The notes beneath the pieces are model-generated. The model saw only the letters and a list, made by a program, of their open reading frames with translations. It made no database searches and was not told where the DNA came from. A stretch of DNA of 64,000 bases, taken from contig NC_090291.1 in the NCBI RefSeq assembly GCF_037392515.1, positions 27,886,001-27,950,000 of the forward strand, read 5' to 3'. This stretch comes from Haliotis asinina (lineage: Eukaryota; Mollusca; Gastropoda; Lepetellida; Haliotidae). Positions 13,301 through 23,703 of the stretch are shown piece after piece (the first letter of the stretch is position 1; every line of letters begins with the position of its first letter). A program made the translations under genes and the position numbers.

Positions 13301-16300
13301 ATGAATTCATGTTGGTATCTATGTGCTGTGAAATTCCCCCTTCTATATCTGTGTGTGGGGTAGGATCGGTTGTCAACACTTCCACTGCTACCCGAATTAC
13401 AGGCGTTGTCCATAGCAACAAGCTCCTTTTGCCATACAAGCACTTGATGCCAAGATGAATCCATTCCGAGACAGCTTCTTTTAGACACATCTATGCCCTT
13501 ACAGTATTAATGAGGGATGCTTGCCATCACAGCATTACAGTATACAAGCATGAGCTTTTGCCCTATGGCGCTGAATACCGCCATTCTTTGGCTCTAAAGT
13601 AATCCTTCTGCAATGTTTTCCTGCATAAGGACAACAGTTTGGCATCGGAATTGGTAAGATTATGCGTGTGTCGGCAAGGTCAGTCAGTCCCAGCTCAGGC
13701 TCAGGCAGGTTCTACGTCATCGAGATATAAGCTGACCAGAAGTAGGGTGCATCCATCGCGGGGTAGGTCCTCAGCATGTGTTGTGGATGTTGAACACTGT
13801 ATGCTTGGGTGTGGTTTCACTGGTTCCGAACTTAATCAGATCTTGAAACAAGTTGACCGCACGGCAGTTTGAAATAGGAAGGCGAAAAGTGCTTCATAAG
13901 CCCTTGTAACTACTTTGATTTGTGAATGTATCTTATCTCATGATATCGGTTGTGTAGTCTGCTTGAGCCTTAGCTGTTCCTGTTTACCCAGACAAAATTA
14001 AACTGGCATCCATTGCTTAAGCAATTCATGTGCTCATGTTATACAATGTTAACCTGAAATGTTAGATTTCAGCCTGTTAATTCTAGCTGCTGAGTATCTC
14101 CCTTGCCGTTAACATGAAAAACATTTTTCTGGTACTTTTCCCCGCAGATCTGAACTAGGGAATTGTTCAGGAAAAAGGAGCATGTTTTGGTCATAAGGTT
14201 CACAAATTAATCAATTTCCCGAGCAGTTCCTTGGTTTCAGTACTGACAAAAAATTGAAACAAATGGAAAATTAAAACCCTTAAAATCTTTTGTGGACATA
14301 ATCTTTTTTTCCAAATAAACTTTGACAGATTCATATGTACAACAGTAACTGACTTTGTTTCATTCGGCACATTTGCCAGCTGGATAATGGTAAAGAAAAA
14401 GGGAGAGACTTGGCAGTCTAGGTTGCTGAGCTCTTGGATGCCTTGATCTGATCTTATTAAAAGATCGATAATTGGACGTTGATGTTAGCATCATTGGAGA
14501 GATGGGAGTCTCATGCTACGGAGGTACTGTAAGAACAGATTTTGTTGTTTATTCTTTATTTGAAGCGTGAGACATGTGGGTGGGCAGGGGACTTTAGGAG
14601 TTCGGCTTCCTCCTCAAAAAACAATCTTCCTGGTCTCACCCATTGAAAGTAATTTCTTAACCCTAGAATATCTCTGATTGTTACTGTTGTGGAGCAGCTG
14701 TAAGTCAGTATTTTCAAAAGGAAAGGTCGCTTTTTCGGTTTTGAAAAGCAAAGTGATCTGTGGAAAATCTTGTCAGTCAAATGTACGGAAGCAGTGGTCA
14801 TTATGGAGAGTGGTACCAGTCCTGATGTTTCCTAGCCAACATTGAAGCAGCTCAACTTTCCTCCTGAGGGCATGAGAAGGGGACACACCTATACACATGC
14901 ATGACAGATTGTCATTCTATGGCCCTCACCACGTCTTGTTTTTGTCTGTACACATCACCGAATACTAAATGGAAGCATGCAGAATGTTGGTAGTGAGAGG
15001 TTCACCTGAAGCAATGTTTTTTCTTAACTGTTAATACAATATATCATCAGCTTGATATGGGTATCTAATAACCAGATTTCTTCCAAAGTTTATTCTACCT
15101 GTCTGAAGTTACTAAACATTCTGTGGAGTAATTAGTCAGTCAAACCCCATAGTATGCTTCTATATCTACATCTATTTTTCAAGTTATTGTGTCTGCTGGG
15201 ATATTTGACAACTAACCATGGTAACTGCTCATGTAAATATTATCATGTTCATGGTATAAGACAGCTGGATTTTCATGTTCTAGACTATAATACAGTGATT
15301 GTTCAGCTCTAGACTATACTACAGTAATTCTTCAGTTTTAGACAGTACTACAGTGATTGTTCAGTTCTAGACTGTACCACAGTGATCGTTCAGCTTTAGA
15401 CTGTACTACAGCGATTGTTCAGCTCTAGACTATACTACAGTAATTGTTCAGTTCTAGACTGTACCACAGTGATTGTTCAGTTTTAGACTGTACTACAGTG
15501 ATTGTTCAACTCAAGATTGTACAACAGTGATTTTTAATCTTAAGACTGCACGGCAGTGTTGTGGGTAAAAGTAAATATTGCATTAAAGATTTTGTACAGA
15601 TACTAATCAGTGAAGTGCATTGATTTCCAATATCCTTTATGAATGAGGGATGGGTTCATTTTACAGTATATTACTTCACAGCTACAATCCATTCAAAAAA
15701 TTGAATTCAACTCAAGATTTGTATACTTCACATATAGATCCTGTGTTTTCAGTATAGAAGAATGTTTACGTTTTGATGAAGCTAACTGACATTTAAAAGC
15801 TTGGTTTAAAAAGTTAAGTCAAATCAAAGCATTGTCAACTCTACTGGTAAAATAGCTTAACTTAAGACTGATTTACATGGCAAGGAGCAAGGGAGATAAT
15901 AAAATATTCACCTTTATGATCAACTTGAGCTGTTGCAGAAAATGATGTTGTCATATATGAGATGAGGTTGTCTTAGTATTGTGGAACAGCAACCTCATGA
16001 GGAGTTATGGGGTTTGACTGTCAAGGTGAAAATTCATACACTGCAAGTAACTCTAGAAATTAATGTCCAAGGAAATTATGTTCTCAGCATGTGAGCGTAT
16101 TTAAATCCAAAACAGTGATTGTGATGTTTTCTGAATGTCTGTTGTGGCATGTTGTAACCAACTAACATGCTGTGTTCACCCAAACTACTCAGAGGTAATG
16201 GTTCCAGCTGATCCTGCCAAGTACAATGCTATCATGTGACTCTGCTTGCTACACAACCTGCCCCTGCCCCCCACTGTGTTTCATGCTACTTATGTATCCA

Positions 16301-19300
16301 AACCTTTGTATATCGGGGGGGTAAAGGGGATTCTTAATTATCTTGTAATCTTCCCTTAGACTTCCGGATCCCAGGCTGAATTGCCTTTGTGTTCTGACCT
16401 CTCGAGGTCAAAGGTCAAAGTGCAAGTGTTGGTTGTTCTTCTTCCATGTGAGTCTCCTCACTCGGATGCAGGTGGATCGCTAGAGATGCTACCTTCTCAC
16501 ATGCCCTAGTCCATTGCCTCAGACCTGTACTAACATCACCTCTCTATAGCAATGCAGAGAAAACCTGATGAACACTTACCCAGTTAAATCTGTAACTTCG
16601 GGAAACAAACATGATTTAGTCTATATAAGTTCTAACATTTTAACCAAATGCCATTTTGAAAACTGAATCCAAATCATTCCTTCTCACCCTCGTCTTTCTG
16701 ACCTGAGCTTCTGTGGTTGTGAACTATCTTTCTAGTCAGTCTTTTACCTTTGGCTTACTTTGGTCTGTGCAGGTAAAGGAACCAGGTTAATTCATAGAGG
16801 TGATCCTGCTGGAACCAACATAATGAAATCAGGGCCTCTAGGACTCTGTGTCCCAGAGATTTGGAAACCTGCAAATCTACAAACAATTCTTTCTCCCACC
16901 CACCCACTCTGCAGTACACCACTGACATGACAAAACACACATTTTACACAAAATGGTATTTCCAGGAATTATTGAGAATTTGTGATATTGGTAGTGGTAC
17001 TTGTGGGCTCAGCAGATTAACTTGATACAATAATCAGACAGAATTGTCTCCCTTGTCAAAGTAGCTCAGGACATACAATTTATGGTTGGGAACTGATTGT
17101 TGATTTTGAGGGAACAGATAAAATTTTGAAGTGAGATGTAACAAGCAGGCATTCTTTTCTGAGTCAACAGATATTGCTCAGAATTCTCAATAATTTCTAG
17201 GAATGCTAAACATGCTACTATTGACACCAACACAATGATTCTAATTGGTTAATCGTGTATCAGACCTGTCTCATGAAGTTGTTCAATGGTAACAATGACA
17301 AAGTTTGAAATTTACATTTAATGCTACAGTGGTGTCCTTTGGTTGGAAAGTGATTTGTTATTCCTCGCTATTTCATCTTCTTTTCATTTGAGTGTTATCT
17401 AAAGTCAAATGTCAGATTTTTTTTCTGTATTAATAAATAAGTTCCTTGACTTTATGACTCTAGCATGGCCAGTTTTAACCAGACAGTGGTCAGTAACACA
17501 ATGTTTCTTTGGTCAGCTTTAAAGCTTTTTTGCTATGTGACTTCCAATAACTCTGTAACTAATTTTAACAATTTTATTTTGTTCATCTGCGCTTACATGA
17601 AATTATTTTGATTTTAAGAAAATGTAAATATCAAACTTTGTATTCATTGTTGCCGCGGTTGTTTGTGTAGTCATTGATCAGGAAGCAGTCTTTTGTTCAC
17701 TTTGACAATTTTGAATGCTAATTACGCAATGGAATTTCCAAGTTCTTGATAAAATGATTTAAACAACAAACAATTATTGGAAATAGTTTTGTATCATCAC
17801 TGTATGCTTTACAAAAGTGATGGGTATATTTCTGTAACCAGCTTGAAGCCAGTACTCACACAGCCCTCTCTGCAGGAAGAACCAGTTATTCCCCTTGGAG
17901 GGGATGGGGATGCAGCTTGTGGGTCAAGGTTAGGGAGGGAATGAAGCCTTTGGGAAATAGAAGGTACGGAGGGGACTTCATATTGGATGCATCTTCAAGT
18001 AGTGATTAATGTAAGGGAGGGGATTTCATATGGATGCAGCTTGTGGGTAGAGGTTGGGATGGAATTTCATATGGGATGCAGCTTGTGAGTAGAGAAGGGA
18101 TTTCATTTGGGATGCAGCTTGTGGTTAATTTGAGGGAGTGGACTTCATATGGAGGGAAGCATGTTGGTATGTTTAGTGGAAGGTATTGTGTAGGGATGCA
18201 GCTGGTGGGATGTGTGAGGGGACACTTCATCAGCTCCTGCTGCCTGATCCTGACTTATGTGTGTTGATTACCAAGGCAGTCTGGGGACCCGCACTAATCT
18301 GTTTCTTTATCCACTTGAAGTTCCAACCCAACAAGTGGAAGTTCCAATGGAAACAGATCAGAATCAGAGCAAGAACTCTTTGCCCTGTGTTTCACCAGGT
18401 GAGGACTTCTGACATTCATTGAAAATGTAGATTGATCTTATAACATATGGGGATTGTTTTTAAATTGTGATGAGTCCTGTTTTCCTTTCAGTTGCCACCC
18501 ACTAATTCTTTTCGTGTAAATGAGGAGTAAGCAAAAGTATTCACGAGAGCTTCCAAACATTCCTGCTTGTTATGAATATCTTTTGCTATATTTGTATTAT
18601 ACAAATAGCATGACCAGTTTCATCCAAAACAATGATTAGGTTAATTTTGAAAAGAAAAATTTCAAAGAACATTCCTGTTTCTTTATAGCATATATAGAGC
18701 CATGTTGACAATGTATTTTTGACTTTAGTTGCTCTGGAGTTGAACCGACTGGTGGAAAGGACTCAGAGCAGCCCATCCCCCAACACCAGCCTGTTCCAGC
18801 TCCCCCCAGGGACTGTTGATGGCATCACCCCCATGGCAGCTGTCCATCAGGGTATCCCCACCCAGGCTGTACAGCCGTTTGTCAAGCAGGAGCGAGGCTC
18901 CACTCCCATGGAGACCTCGCAGCAGCAACAACCCCAACATCAGCAGCCTCAACTGCATCCACAACAACAGCCCCAGGTGCAGACGCAGCCTCAACTGCAG
19001 ACGCCACAGCAGCCACAACAGCAGCCCCAGCTTGCCAACAATGCGTTTGGCAAGACCCTGCTTGACTTATTGAATGCTTCAAACCAACCGGTTCCTCAAA
19101 GTAAGACATATCTGATGACCCGACTGTGATATTACTAAAAGTTGCATGAACTAAGCTCACCTCAAAGTAAGACATTTCTGAGGCCCGACTTTGATATTGC
19201 TAAAAGCAACATGAACTAAACTCACCTCAAAGTCAAGATCTGGTGTCTAAATGGGAATGCAAGAAAATATCATGCACTGTAGCATTCATTCTTTTATACA

Positions 19301-20521
19301 GAAAAAATAACTTTCAAAGGAAATGTTCAAGATATGTTGTTGTAATTTTGTAATCATGTAGTCTGATCTGTCCTTCAGATCTGCAGACAGGAGTTAACCA
19401 GCCCAACTCTCAGATCATTCTCGTGAGCAACAACGGCCAAACTAACTCCACTGCTGTTGCTACAGAGGCAGGTGTAGCCAACCAGCACATACAGGGAATG
19501 ATACAGTCATCACCAATGATTGTCATCCTCCCGGGAAACACCACGAACGCAACAGCCCCAGTTCAGGCACAGGCTACAGTGAATAATATACCAAGTGAGT
19601 CAGTGTCCACCTTCTTTTGATAAGACAGACAACACAATCCAAGGATAGTAGGAGAGGACCTTGGTATTTCATGATGATTTGTCTCTTATGTTGAACTGGA
19701 TTTTGTGGAGAACTAAGGCACACATCATTGCTTAAGTAACAGTGACTGTTTTGCTAGGCCCAAATGCAAGAAATATTTTGGAAAACATGCAACAGTCCAC
19801 AAAGAAAACTTCCCTGTGGGAATGTTGAAACTCGCATGTATTTACTAACATAAACTTACAATGGTGAGTCTTTATATATGGCAATGTGGAAATTGTTTTG
19901 TTTTGTTAATGTAGTTTATTGTACGCATAACACATGTTAACACGTTTTCATTGAGGTGAAACCTGTGAAGGTCCCAGGGTAGAATAGGCATTCAGCAACC
20001 CATGCTTGCCACAAAAGGCAACTATACATGTCGTAAGCTGGGATATTGCTGAGTGTGCCATAAAAATAAACTCACACAAGCACTCAATCACTTCATGGAG
20101 GTGAGGTGAAAGGAGTTTAATGCCGTACTTAACATTTTGCTCATATGATAACATACATCCATATTTTAGCTTCTTTTGGTATGATGCAACCATGAATCAA
20201 ACCCGTGACCTTCCACTCTCTAAGCCTATGCTCTAAATGCTACACCAGGGAGGTTGTCTCTTATTCATGAATGCTACTTGAGACCTCGTGTGCTGTCTGG
20301 CAGTTTATGCACAATACAGTATATTTACAATTTAAATGTAAAATTGAGTTAATCATTCACCTGAAAATGTGTTTCAAGCACAAAGTTCATCTACCTATGT
20401 TCTCCACTGTTATTGATCTTATGCAAAACGTTTAAATGATCTGATTGAACAAGTTGCTCTTGTTTTGACAGTGGAGTCAATCCTGAAGTCTCTACTTGGC
20501 CATCAGACTGGCCCAACATAG
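4174..20521 (+). CDS. NFAT5-type Rel-homology transcription factor, 14 coding exons (gene span)
   Basis: This gene encodes an NFAT5/TonEBP orthologue, a nuclear DNA-binding activator best known for the hypertonic stress response. Fourteen exons join with matching phases to 3,285 nt, i.e. 1,094 residues and a TAG stop. Residues 1-585 are S/T/Q/N-rich without a recognised domain. The Rel-homology DNA-binding domain runs about 586-750 and includes the recognition loop [11 protein letters not shown] (602-612) and [14 protein letters not shown]. The IPT/TIG dimerisation domain runs about 752-857 ([17 protein letters not shown] block). A glutamine-rich tail follows. The RHD and IPT match vertebrate NFAT5 far better than NFAT1-4 or NF-kB, including the [14 protein letters not shown] block. 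The first ATG lies 1 nt inside exon 1 as drawn, so more upstream coding sequence is possible. Splice sites were chosen by eye. Confidence 0.93.
4405..4590. repeat. Short degenerate tandem repeat in NFAT5 intron 1
   Basis: Three to four diverged units of roughly 55-60 bp share the blocks GACCTGAGTACAGGGAA and ACGTAGTACCCC.CACATGA. They lie in the intron after exon 1. Open frames across them are by-products of the repetition. Confidence 0.5.
4904..5026 (+). CDS. NFAT5 coding exon 2
   Basis: The acceptor TTGTTTTTACAG and donor GTGCAG|GTACAG bound 123 nt, residues 44-84. It encodes a leucine/glutamine-rich segment ([14 protein letters not shown]). Phase 1 in and out keeps the frame open. Confidence 0.8.
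5125..5335 (-). repeat. Gastropod-type repeat R1, minus copy
   Basis: Read on the minus strand it shows the R1 layout: tail of the type GCACACTCAGCAATATTC, the TAGCTATATGG core, GTCTGCAAATAAT, then GATCACAACATGAGCATTGG-like sequence and CAACCTGGATCTTCATGGG. Other copies are at 38,352 and 45,545 (plus) and 55,130 (minus). It is a dispersed short element of about 200-240 bp, probably non-autonomous. Confidence 0.65.
5606..5695 (+). CDS. NFAT5 coding exon 3
   Basis: The 90-nt exon lies between the acceptor ATTTTAAG and donor GTCA|GTGAGT and encodes residues 85-114 ([18 protein letters not shown]...). It is phase 1 at both ends. The acceptor is weak in pyrimidines next to the AG but is the only one that keeps the frame. 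Confidence 0.75.
5738..5895 (+). repeat. tRNA-headed SINE family R2
   Basis: The head has an A-box-like TAGCCTAGTGGTT and a B-box-like GGTTCAATTCG, followed by GTGTGAAGCC and a tail GGAATATTGGTAAAAG with GGCGTAAAACTAAACTCAC. It has SINE layout: a degenerate pol III promoter, a conserved body and a simple tail. It lies in NFAT5 intron 3. Confidence 0.75.
6056..6523 (+). CDS. NFAT5 coding exon 4
   Basis: The acceptor GTGTTTCAG and donor ACCA|GTAAGT bound 468 nt, residues 115-270. The segment is S/T/N/Q-rich and low in charge, as in activation regions. It includes PVKTEPSP, with VKTE fitting the psi-K-x-E sumoylation consensus; that is a motif match only. The 5' part ([18 protein letters not shown]) is amphipathic. 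Confidence 0.85.
6600..7660. repeat. Tandem array of ~175-bp units in NFAT5 intron 4
   Basis: At least five diverged units share GTTTCCATGGAAACGTTTC, CTCAAAATGGAGGGATGGG and CCAGAGCAGAACTCAAAAAC. The array starts after a GTCTGTCCGTTCGTCCATCC stretch that recurs in similar animal repeats. Each unit centres on the palindrome GTTTCCATGGAAAC. Open frames within the array arise from the repetition. Confidence 0.75.
7917..8739 (+). CDS. NFAT5 coding exon 5
   Basis: This is the largest coding exon, 823 nt (residues 271-544), between the acceptor GTCTTCTTCCTAG and donor CCCCAG|GTACTA. It encodes a disordered S/T/N/Q-rich region with serine-proline clusters ([13 protein letters not shown]) and an acidic patch ([12 protein letters not shown]). 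Phase 1 enters and phase 2 leaves. No folded domain is recognised before the RHD begins in the next exon. Confidence 0.88.
9116..9359 (+). CDS. NFAT5 coding exon 6 (start of RHD)
   Basis: The acceptor TTTTGTCTCAG and donor ATAAAG|GTTTGG bound residues 545-626. A basic stretch (QRPRKVKD) precedes the RHD. Then comes [20 protein letters not shown] and [12 protein letters not shown], which holds the Rel-family DNA recognition loop in its NFAT5 form. A second AG 3 nt downstream (TAG) would remove one serine, a NAGNAG-like choice. Confidence 0.93.
9604..9794 (+). CDS. NFAT5 coding exon 7 (RHD)
   Basis: The exon encodes residues 627-689: [39 protein letters not shown] and an EIDGTVVIE strand. These are the central strands of the RHD-N domain. 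The acceptor is GACTTTTCAG and the donor CAG|GTAATA, phase 2. Confidence 0.93.
9987..10134. repeat. 37-bp tandem repeat, four near-perfect copies
   Basis: The unit ATCAACCACTGGTTTGTTGG + ACCCAGCCTTATGTAAC recurs four times with at most one substitution between copies. This points to recent expansion. It lies in NFAT5 intron 7. Confidence 0.9.
10618..10799 (+). CDS. NFAT5 coding exon 8 (RHD end)
   Basis: The acceptor CTCTTAAG and donor CTGCA|GTAAGT bound residues 690-750. [15 protein letters not shown] followed by a basic [18 protein letters not shown] is the NFAT5 signature at the end of RHD-N. Phase 2 in, phase 1 out. Confidence 0.92.
10850..10915 (-). repeat. Partial R1 repeat
   Basis: CCATGCTTGTCGAAAGAGGC followed by AACTAACAGGATCGTG matches one end of R1 (the AAGCATGGGTTACTG end). 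Only a fragment remains. Confidence 0.45.
11315..11545. repeat. ~78-bp tandem repeat abutting NFAT5 exon 9 acceptor
   Basis: Three units share GTGTGAAGCTTTGCT.AATG, TTCATGTTCTATATGAGAT and TTCATGTGAATGATAT. The third unit ends in TTTGTTCAG, the acceptor of exon 9, so the splice site sits at the edge of the repeat. Confidence 0.8.
11546..11739 (+). CDS. NFAT5 coding exon 9 (IPT/TIG)
   Basis: The exon covers residues 751-815 and encodes [20 protein letters not shown], then [20 protein letters not shown] and an EADIDQEYF segment. This is the first half of the IPT domain that mediates dimerisation in NFAT5. The donor is CAGCAG|GTAGGC, phase 0. Confidence 0.93.
12090..12200 (-). repeat. Partial R1 repeat
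   Basis: TTCAGTAACCCATGTTTGTT and CTTGACCAATGCTCATGATG match R1 in minus orientation. The copy is truncated where the R3 element begins. Confidence 0.5.
12235..12720 (-). repeat. tRNA-headed SINE family R3, minus copy
   Basis: Read on the minus strand it starts near GGTGGCATGGTCGGCGAACT (A-box region), then GGCGATCCAGCGAGGT and GGGATCGAACCCACCTGTGA (B-box region). The body includes CACAACCCCTAGTGTACAAT. The same body is present in plus orientation at about 53,735-54,135. It lies in NFAT5 intron 9. Confidence 0.7.
12873..12996 (+). CDS. NFAT5 coding exon 10 (IPT/TIG end)
   Basis: The acceptor ATCTACTTGCAG and donor CCCAG|GTAAGT bound residues 816-856. [20 protein letters not shown] then [17 protein letters not shown] forms the second half of the IPT fold. 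The vertebrate counterpart is the HLIVKVPPYH... segment. Phase 0 in, phase 1 out. Confidence 0.92.
15265..15560. repeat. ~30-bp minisatellite
   Basis: Nine to ten units read TTCTAGACTATACTACAGTA with ATTGTTCAG, varying at TAGACTGTAC and CAGTGATT. It lies in NFAT5 intron 10. Confidence 0.85.
17880..18230. repeat. Degenerate GGGATGCAGCTTGTGG repeat
   Basis: Units of about 35-60 bp share GGATGCAGCTTGTGGGT and GGGATTTCATATGG. The purine-rich array ends about 100 bp before NFAT5 exon 11. Confidence 0.75.
18321..18398 (+). CDS. NFAT5 coding exon 11
   Basis: This small 78-nt exon (residues 857-882, [17 protein letters not shown]) lies between TTTATCCACTTGAAG and CACCAG|GTGAGG, phase 1 to phase 1. 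It can be included or skipped without breaking frame. Confidence 0.75.
18729..19100 (+). CDS. NFAT5 coding exon 12 (Q-rich)
   Basis: The exon encodes residues 883-1006. It contains [18 protein letters not shown], with VKQE fitting the sumoylation consensus, then a tract of glutamine/proline coded by mixed CAG and CAA, then [13 protein letters not shown]. Glutamine-rich tails act as activation domains in NFAT5. The donor is TCAAA|GTAAGA, phase 1. Confidence 0.9.
19125..19225. repeat. Duplicated SINE-tail-like sequence
   Basis: CTCACCTCAAAGTAAGACAT and GATATTGCTAAAAGCAACAT occur twice about 70 bp apart, directly after exon 12. They resemble the R2 tail (GATATTGCTAAAAG). One copy includes bases derived from the exon 12 donor (CTCAAAGTAAGAC), so the duplication may have copied the splice donor. 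Confidence 0.5.
19379..19594 (+). CDS. NFAT5 coding exon 13
   Basis: The acceptor CTGTCCTTCAG and donor CCAA|GTGAGT bound residues 1007-1078 ([17 protein letters not shown]... [17 protein letters not shown]). The segment is hydrophobic/NQ-rich and of the type seen in activation tails. Phase 1 at both ends. Confidence 0.85.
19965..20085 (-). repeat. Partial R1 repeat with internal deletion
   Basis: The minus-strand R1 start (the GAAGGTCCCAGGGTAGAATA end) is joined directly to its tail (GGGATATTGCTGAGTGTGCC). The middle is missing. Confidence 0.55.
20472..20521 (+). CDS. NFAT5 last coding exon 14
   Basis: The acceptor GCTCTTGTTTTGACAG is followed by a 50-nt coding segment. It encodes [16 protein letters not shown] and TAG at 20,519-20,521. 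The exon continues as 3' UTR. Confidence 0.8.
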
Positions 20522-23500
20522 AGACTACCAAGCTTCCAGCCCGTGACATGGCTGACTGACAAGTGACCGTGGTTTGGAGGCTGTATTCTGGTAAGGTGGG
20601 CCAAAGATAGCCCACAGCCTGCCTGTCCAGGGCGACGCAGCTTTGTTGCATATTATATAGAGGCCTGGTACTGCCAGCTCTCTGGTCATAGGCAGCTATG
20701 TTTTCAGCATTTCTTTTTATTCGTAATGTTAAGGGACCTTGAGTTCATGTTAGGGTTGTTGAATGTGCCATGTTTGTTAATGCTTTATCACCAGTTTGTG
20801 ACTACATAACAAAGAATGACATCAATGCACTCAAGCAGTCATCTTCATATCATATCCCATTGAACATTCATAGCAACTCAGAGCATAACCGGAGAATGAC
20901 TCTTTCAGTCAATGTTACATCTGTAGGTGTGAGAATGGCGTGTATTTTACTTGGTACAACATTATCATGATAGCACTGCCAAAGACATTTCGGTGAGAAA
21001 TACATGAGGAATACACTCTTTACTTAACATTAAACTACCCTACAGAATGAAACACTGTGTGTTAGATGACACAAGCATGTATACATCAGATAATGTGTTC
21101 TATTGAAACCAATTGGATATGTGATGAAGCTGAAATTAACCTTGAGTCTTTTGCAAGTGATCATGTCATAATCCTGACTGGCTTGTATTGGAGTCATATC
21201 AAATGGATAACTTCTAAAATATTACAGTTTTAATCATATCATGCTTAATAGCCTTGATGCATAATTGCGTAGCTTTCTGTTGGTGAGTTGTGTTATGTAT
21301 GTGTCTTTCAACACAACCATTGCTTAATACGTTTGTATTTGTGTCTGCGGGAGACAACTTAGTGCTGGAAGTGCATTGTGCTTCACTTATTAACTTTGTT
21401 GCTTTTATCTTATACTTTCTATACTATATTTGTATTCTTGTTACCAAGCATGGAGAGTGTGCATGGAACACTGGCACTCTTATATACAGCCAAAGAGAGC
21501 TGGTTAGATGTCCATATGGTAGCTTTGGTTCAAACGTTGTGACGTATTTAGTTAATCCTAAACATGAGTGACAAAACATGCAAAGCTATCACAATGATGG
21601 TAACACTGTCAAATCCTTATTATCCTTATTATTGTCAAATTATTGTTTGGGCTGATGACTGACAAAGTAAAGATACTCAAAATATTTTTTAAGTGCTTGG
21701 ATTCAAATGGATAACATTTGTCCTTATTTATACGTTCATAGATAAAAGTGTGTCAAAACATGAATGTTAATTTTTTCATATTCCTAATTGTAATTGTTCA
21801 TCATTTCATTTTGTTCCCTAAGCCGTTCATTGAACTCATTCCATATAATATTGTCCAGTTGCATTGTTTTTGTGTTGTTCTGGTGTTGAAGTGCTCTTCC
21901 TCTTTTAGGTGTTGTCAGTGGCACTTTTGTATGGGAGTACTTGGGCATGATATGATATTAGTGAATGCAGTAATGTTTTGCCATATTTTTATATGTCCCA
22001 GTGACACAAAGTTTGGTTTAATACAAGTATTTGACCTGTTTGTAATACTGTAGTTTTTTTACAAACATGTGAACTGTTCCTTATAGAGGAGCTTTTACAC
22101 CTGTCAGTTTTTTCCAGTATTGTTTTAATGGTCACAAACATCAGTTCACCCCACGTCTCACATTACATGTGGTAATATCACCCTGTTTTATGTTCCTGAC
22201 AGTTTCTTGCCAACTTTTCTATTTGAAAGCACAAACAGATATTACTTGTTCATCAGGTGTCTTCAGTGTTGTCAAACTGGTCACTGCTGACATCTCTTAC
22301 CTTAAAATGTTGAGTTCCTCACTTTTCCAACAATGCTGGAAATTTGGAATGTCTCATTGGACTGATATGTCAACATGCTTTTTTCACTTTGGCTGATTTC
22401 TTCTGCAGAAGATGCTGTGATTCTGAGATTTTGATTGCTGCAAGAAATTAAATGTTGTCCCTTTTCTAGATGTATTTGCACATCCATCTCGAAGATAATT
22501 TCTCACAATGCTTATCCTAAGCTTTTGCTTAGCTGTTTGGGAAAGAGTTGTGTAAGTGGAATAAAATCTTTAATAGGAATGGAAAACTTCCCAAATTTTA
22601 CTTCAATGACAAGCTTTGATCAGAATGCCACATGCTGAATAGAAAACATTTGATACTCCTCCAGGGTACTGATATGTGATCAGGAAAATAGCTGAATTGT
22701 TATAGGTATAGAAAACCAGGTCTGTCTGAAACAGCAAGACCAACCCTGCAACTGTTACTTACTTTTACTTTTATCAACAACGAACTTATTAAGAGAAACT
22801 CATGTAAGCATTAAAATACCAGTGTAAACCATCAACAATATCACCACCAGCCCTGGTATTATTTATTGCTAACTGGTATCAGTTTCGGTCTGTTAATATG
22901 TTTTGGGGTTTTTTTTACATCCTTAAGGCTAGACAATTGTCATTTGTTGGTGCGTGTCACAACGTGAAGTTTGATTTACAGCAACACAAGGACAGTGTTT
23001 CTTCACATTTCTGTTTATGACCATCGACCTTCATATGAAATTTATCCAAACTGGATTTATCCCAGTGGTTTCTATAGCTACCATGATGGAAATGTTAGAG
23101 ATCAATACACCAGGAAATATCAGTGTATAATATCACTCACTTTGTATATTTGGCAATAGGTATAGTCTGCATCATAACAGAATGCTGTATTCTTCTATCA
23201 AAGTGAGCAACAGAACCTAATATCTGTCAGTATTTTATCACAAGTTCAAAATATTGTTTGAATAGTTAACCCAATGAACTTGATATAGACATAAGAACTT
23301 GAAGTAAGCCCCATAGTGGACAGAGTCGACGTGTAGATATATATGTAAATGAGTATATATAGTACTTGTATATATTGTACATAATGATGCAGTAAAGTAT
23401 ATAGAGGGATGCACTTTTGCTTAACTTCATGAACTTGATACAATATCTGTCAAAATATTATGGTTGATCCAATTAAGTATAATATAAGTGTTACTTTTCT

Positions 23501-23703
23501 GGTGAGTCATAGTTGATAGGAAAGTAGTATGTGAAGAAATTACACATGTACTCTTTAAGTCGCCAAGACCCAGCTGTTAGGACTGACGAGGTGCTAACTG
23601 TTACAAACCTAGAAAGGGCCGAGTGGTGTATGACTCATTGGTTCCTCCTACCATGGAATATTTTGTGCTCATTATTTGTGTTAATATGGTTCAGAAAAAT
23701 AAA
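20522..23703 (+). other. Probable NFAT5 3' untranslated region
   Basis: No exon of another gene is recognisable downstream of the NFAT5 stop. Candidate polyadenylation signals AATAAA lie at 22,560-22,565 and 23,698-23,703. A long UTR would fit NFAT5 genes, but the true end cannot be told from sequence alone. Open frames here look like chance. Confidence 0.4.

Larger units (their letters stand above)
12997..18320. other. NFAT5 intron 10 (5.3 kb)
   Basis: This is the longest NFAT5 intron, separating the IPT domain from the C-terminal tail. No supportable exon was seen. Two minisatellites lie in it, at 15,265-15,560 and 17,880-18,230. The remainder is AT-rich single-copy-looking sequence. Confidence 0.6.
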
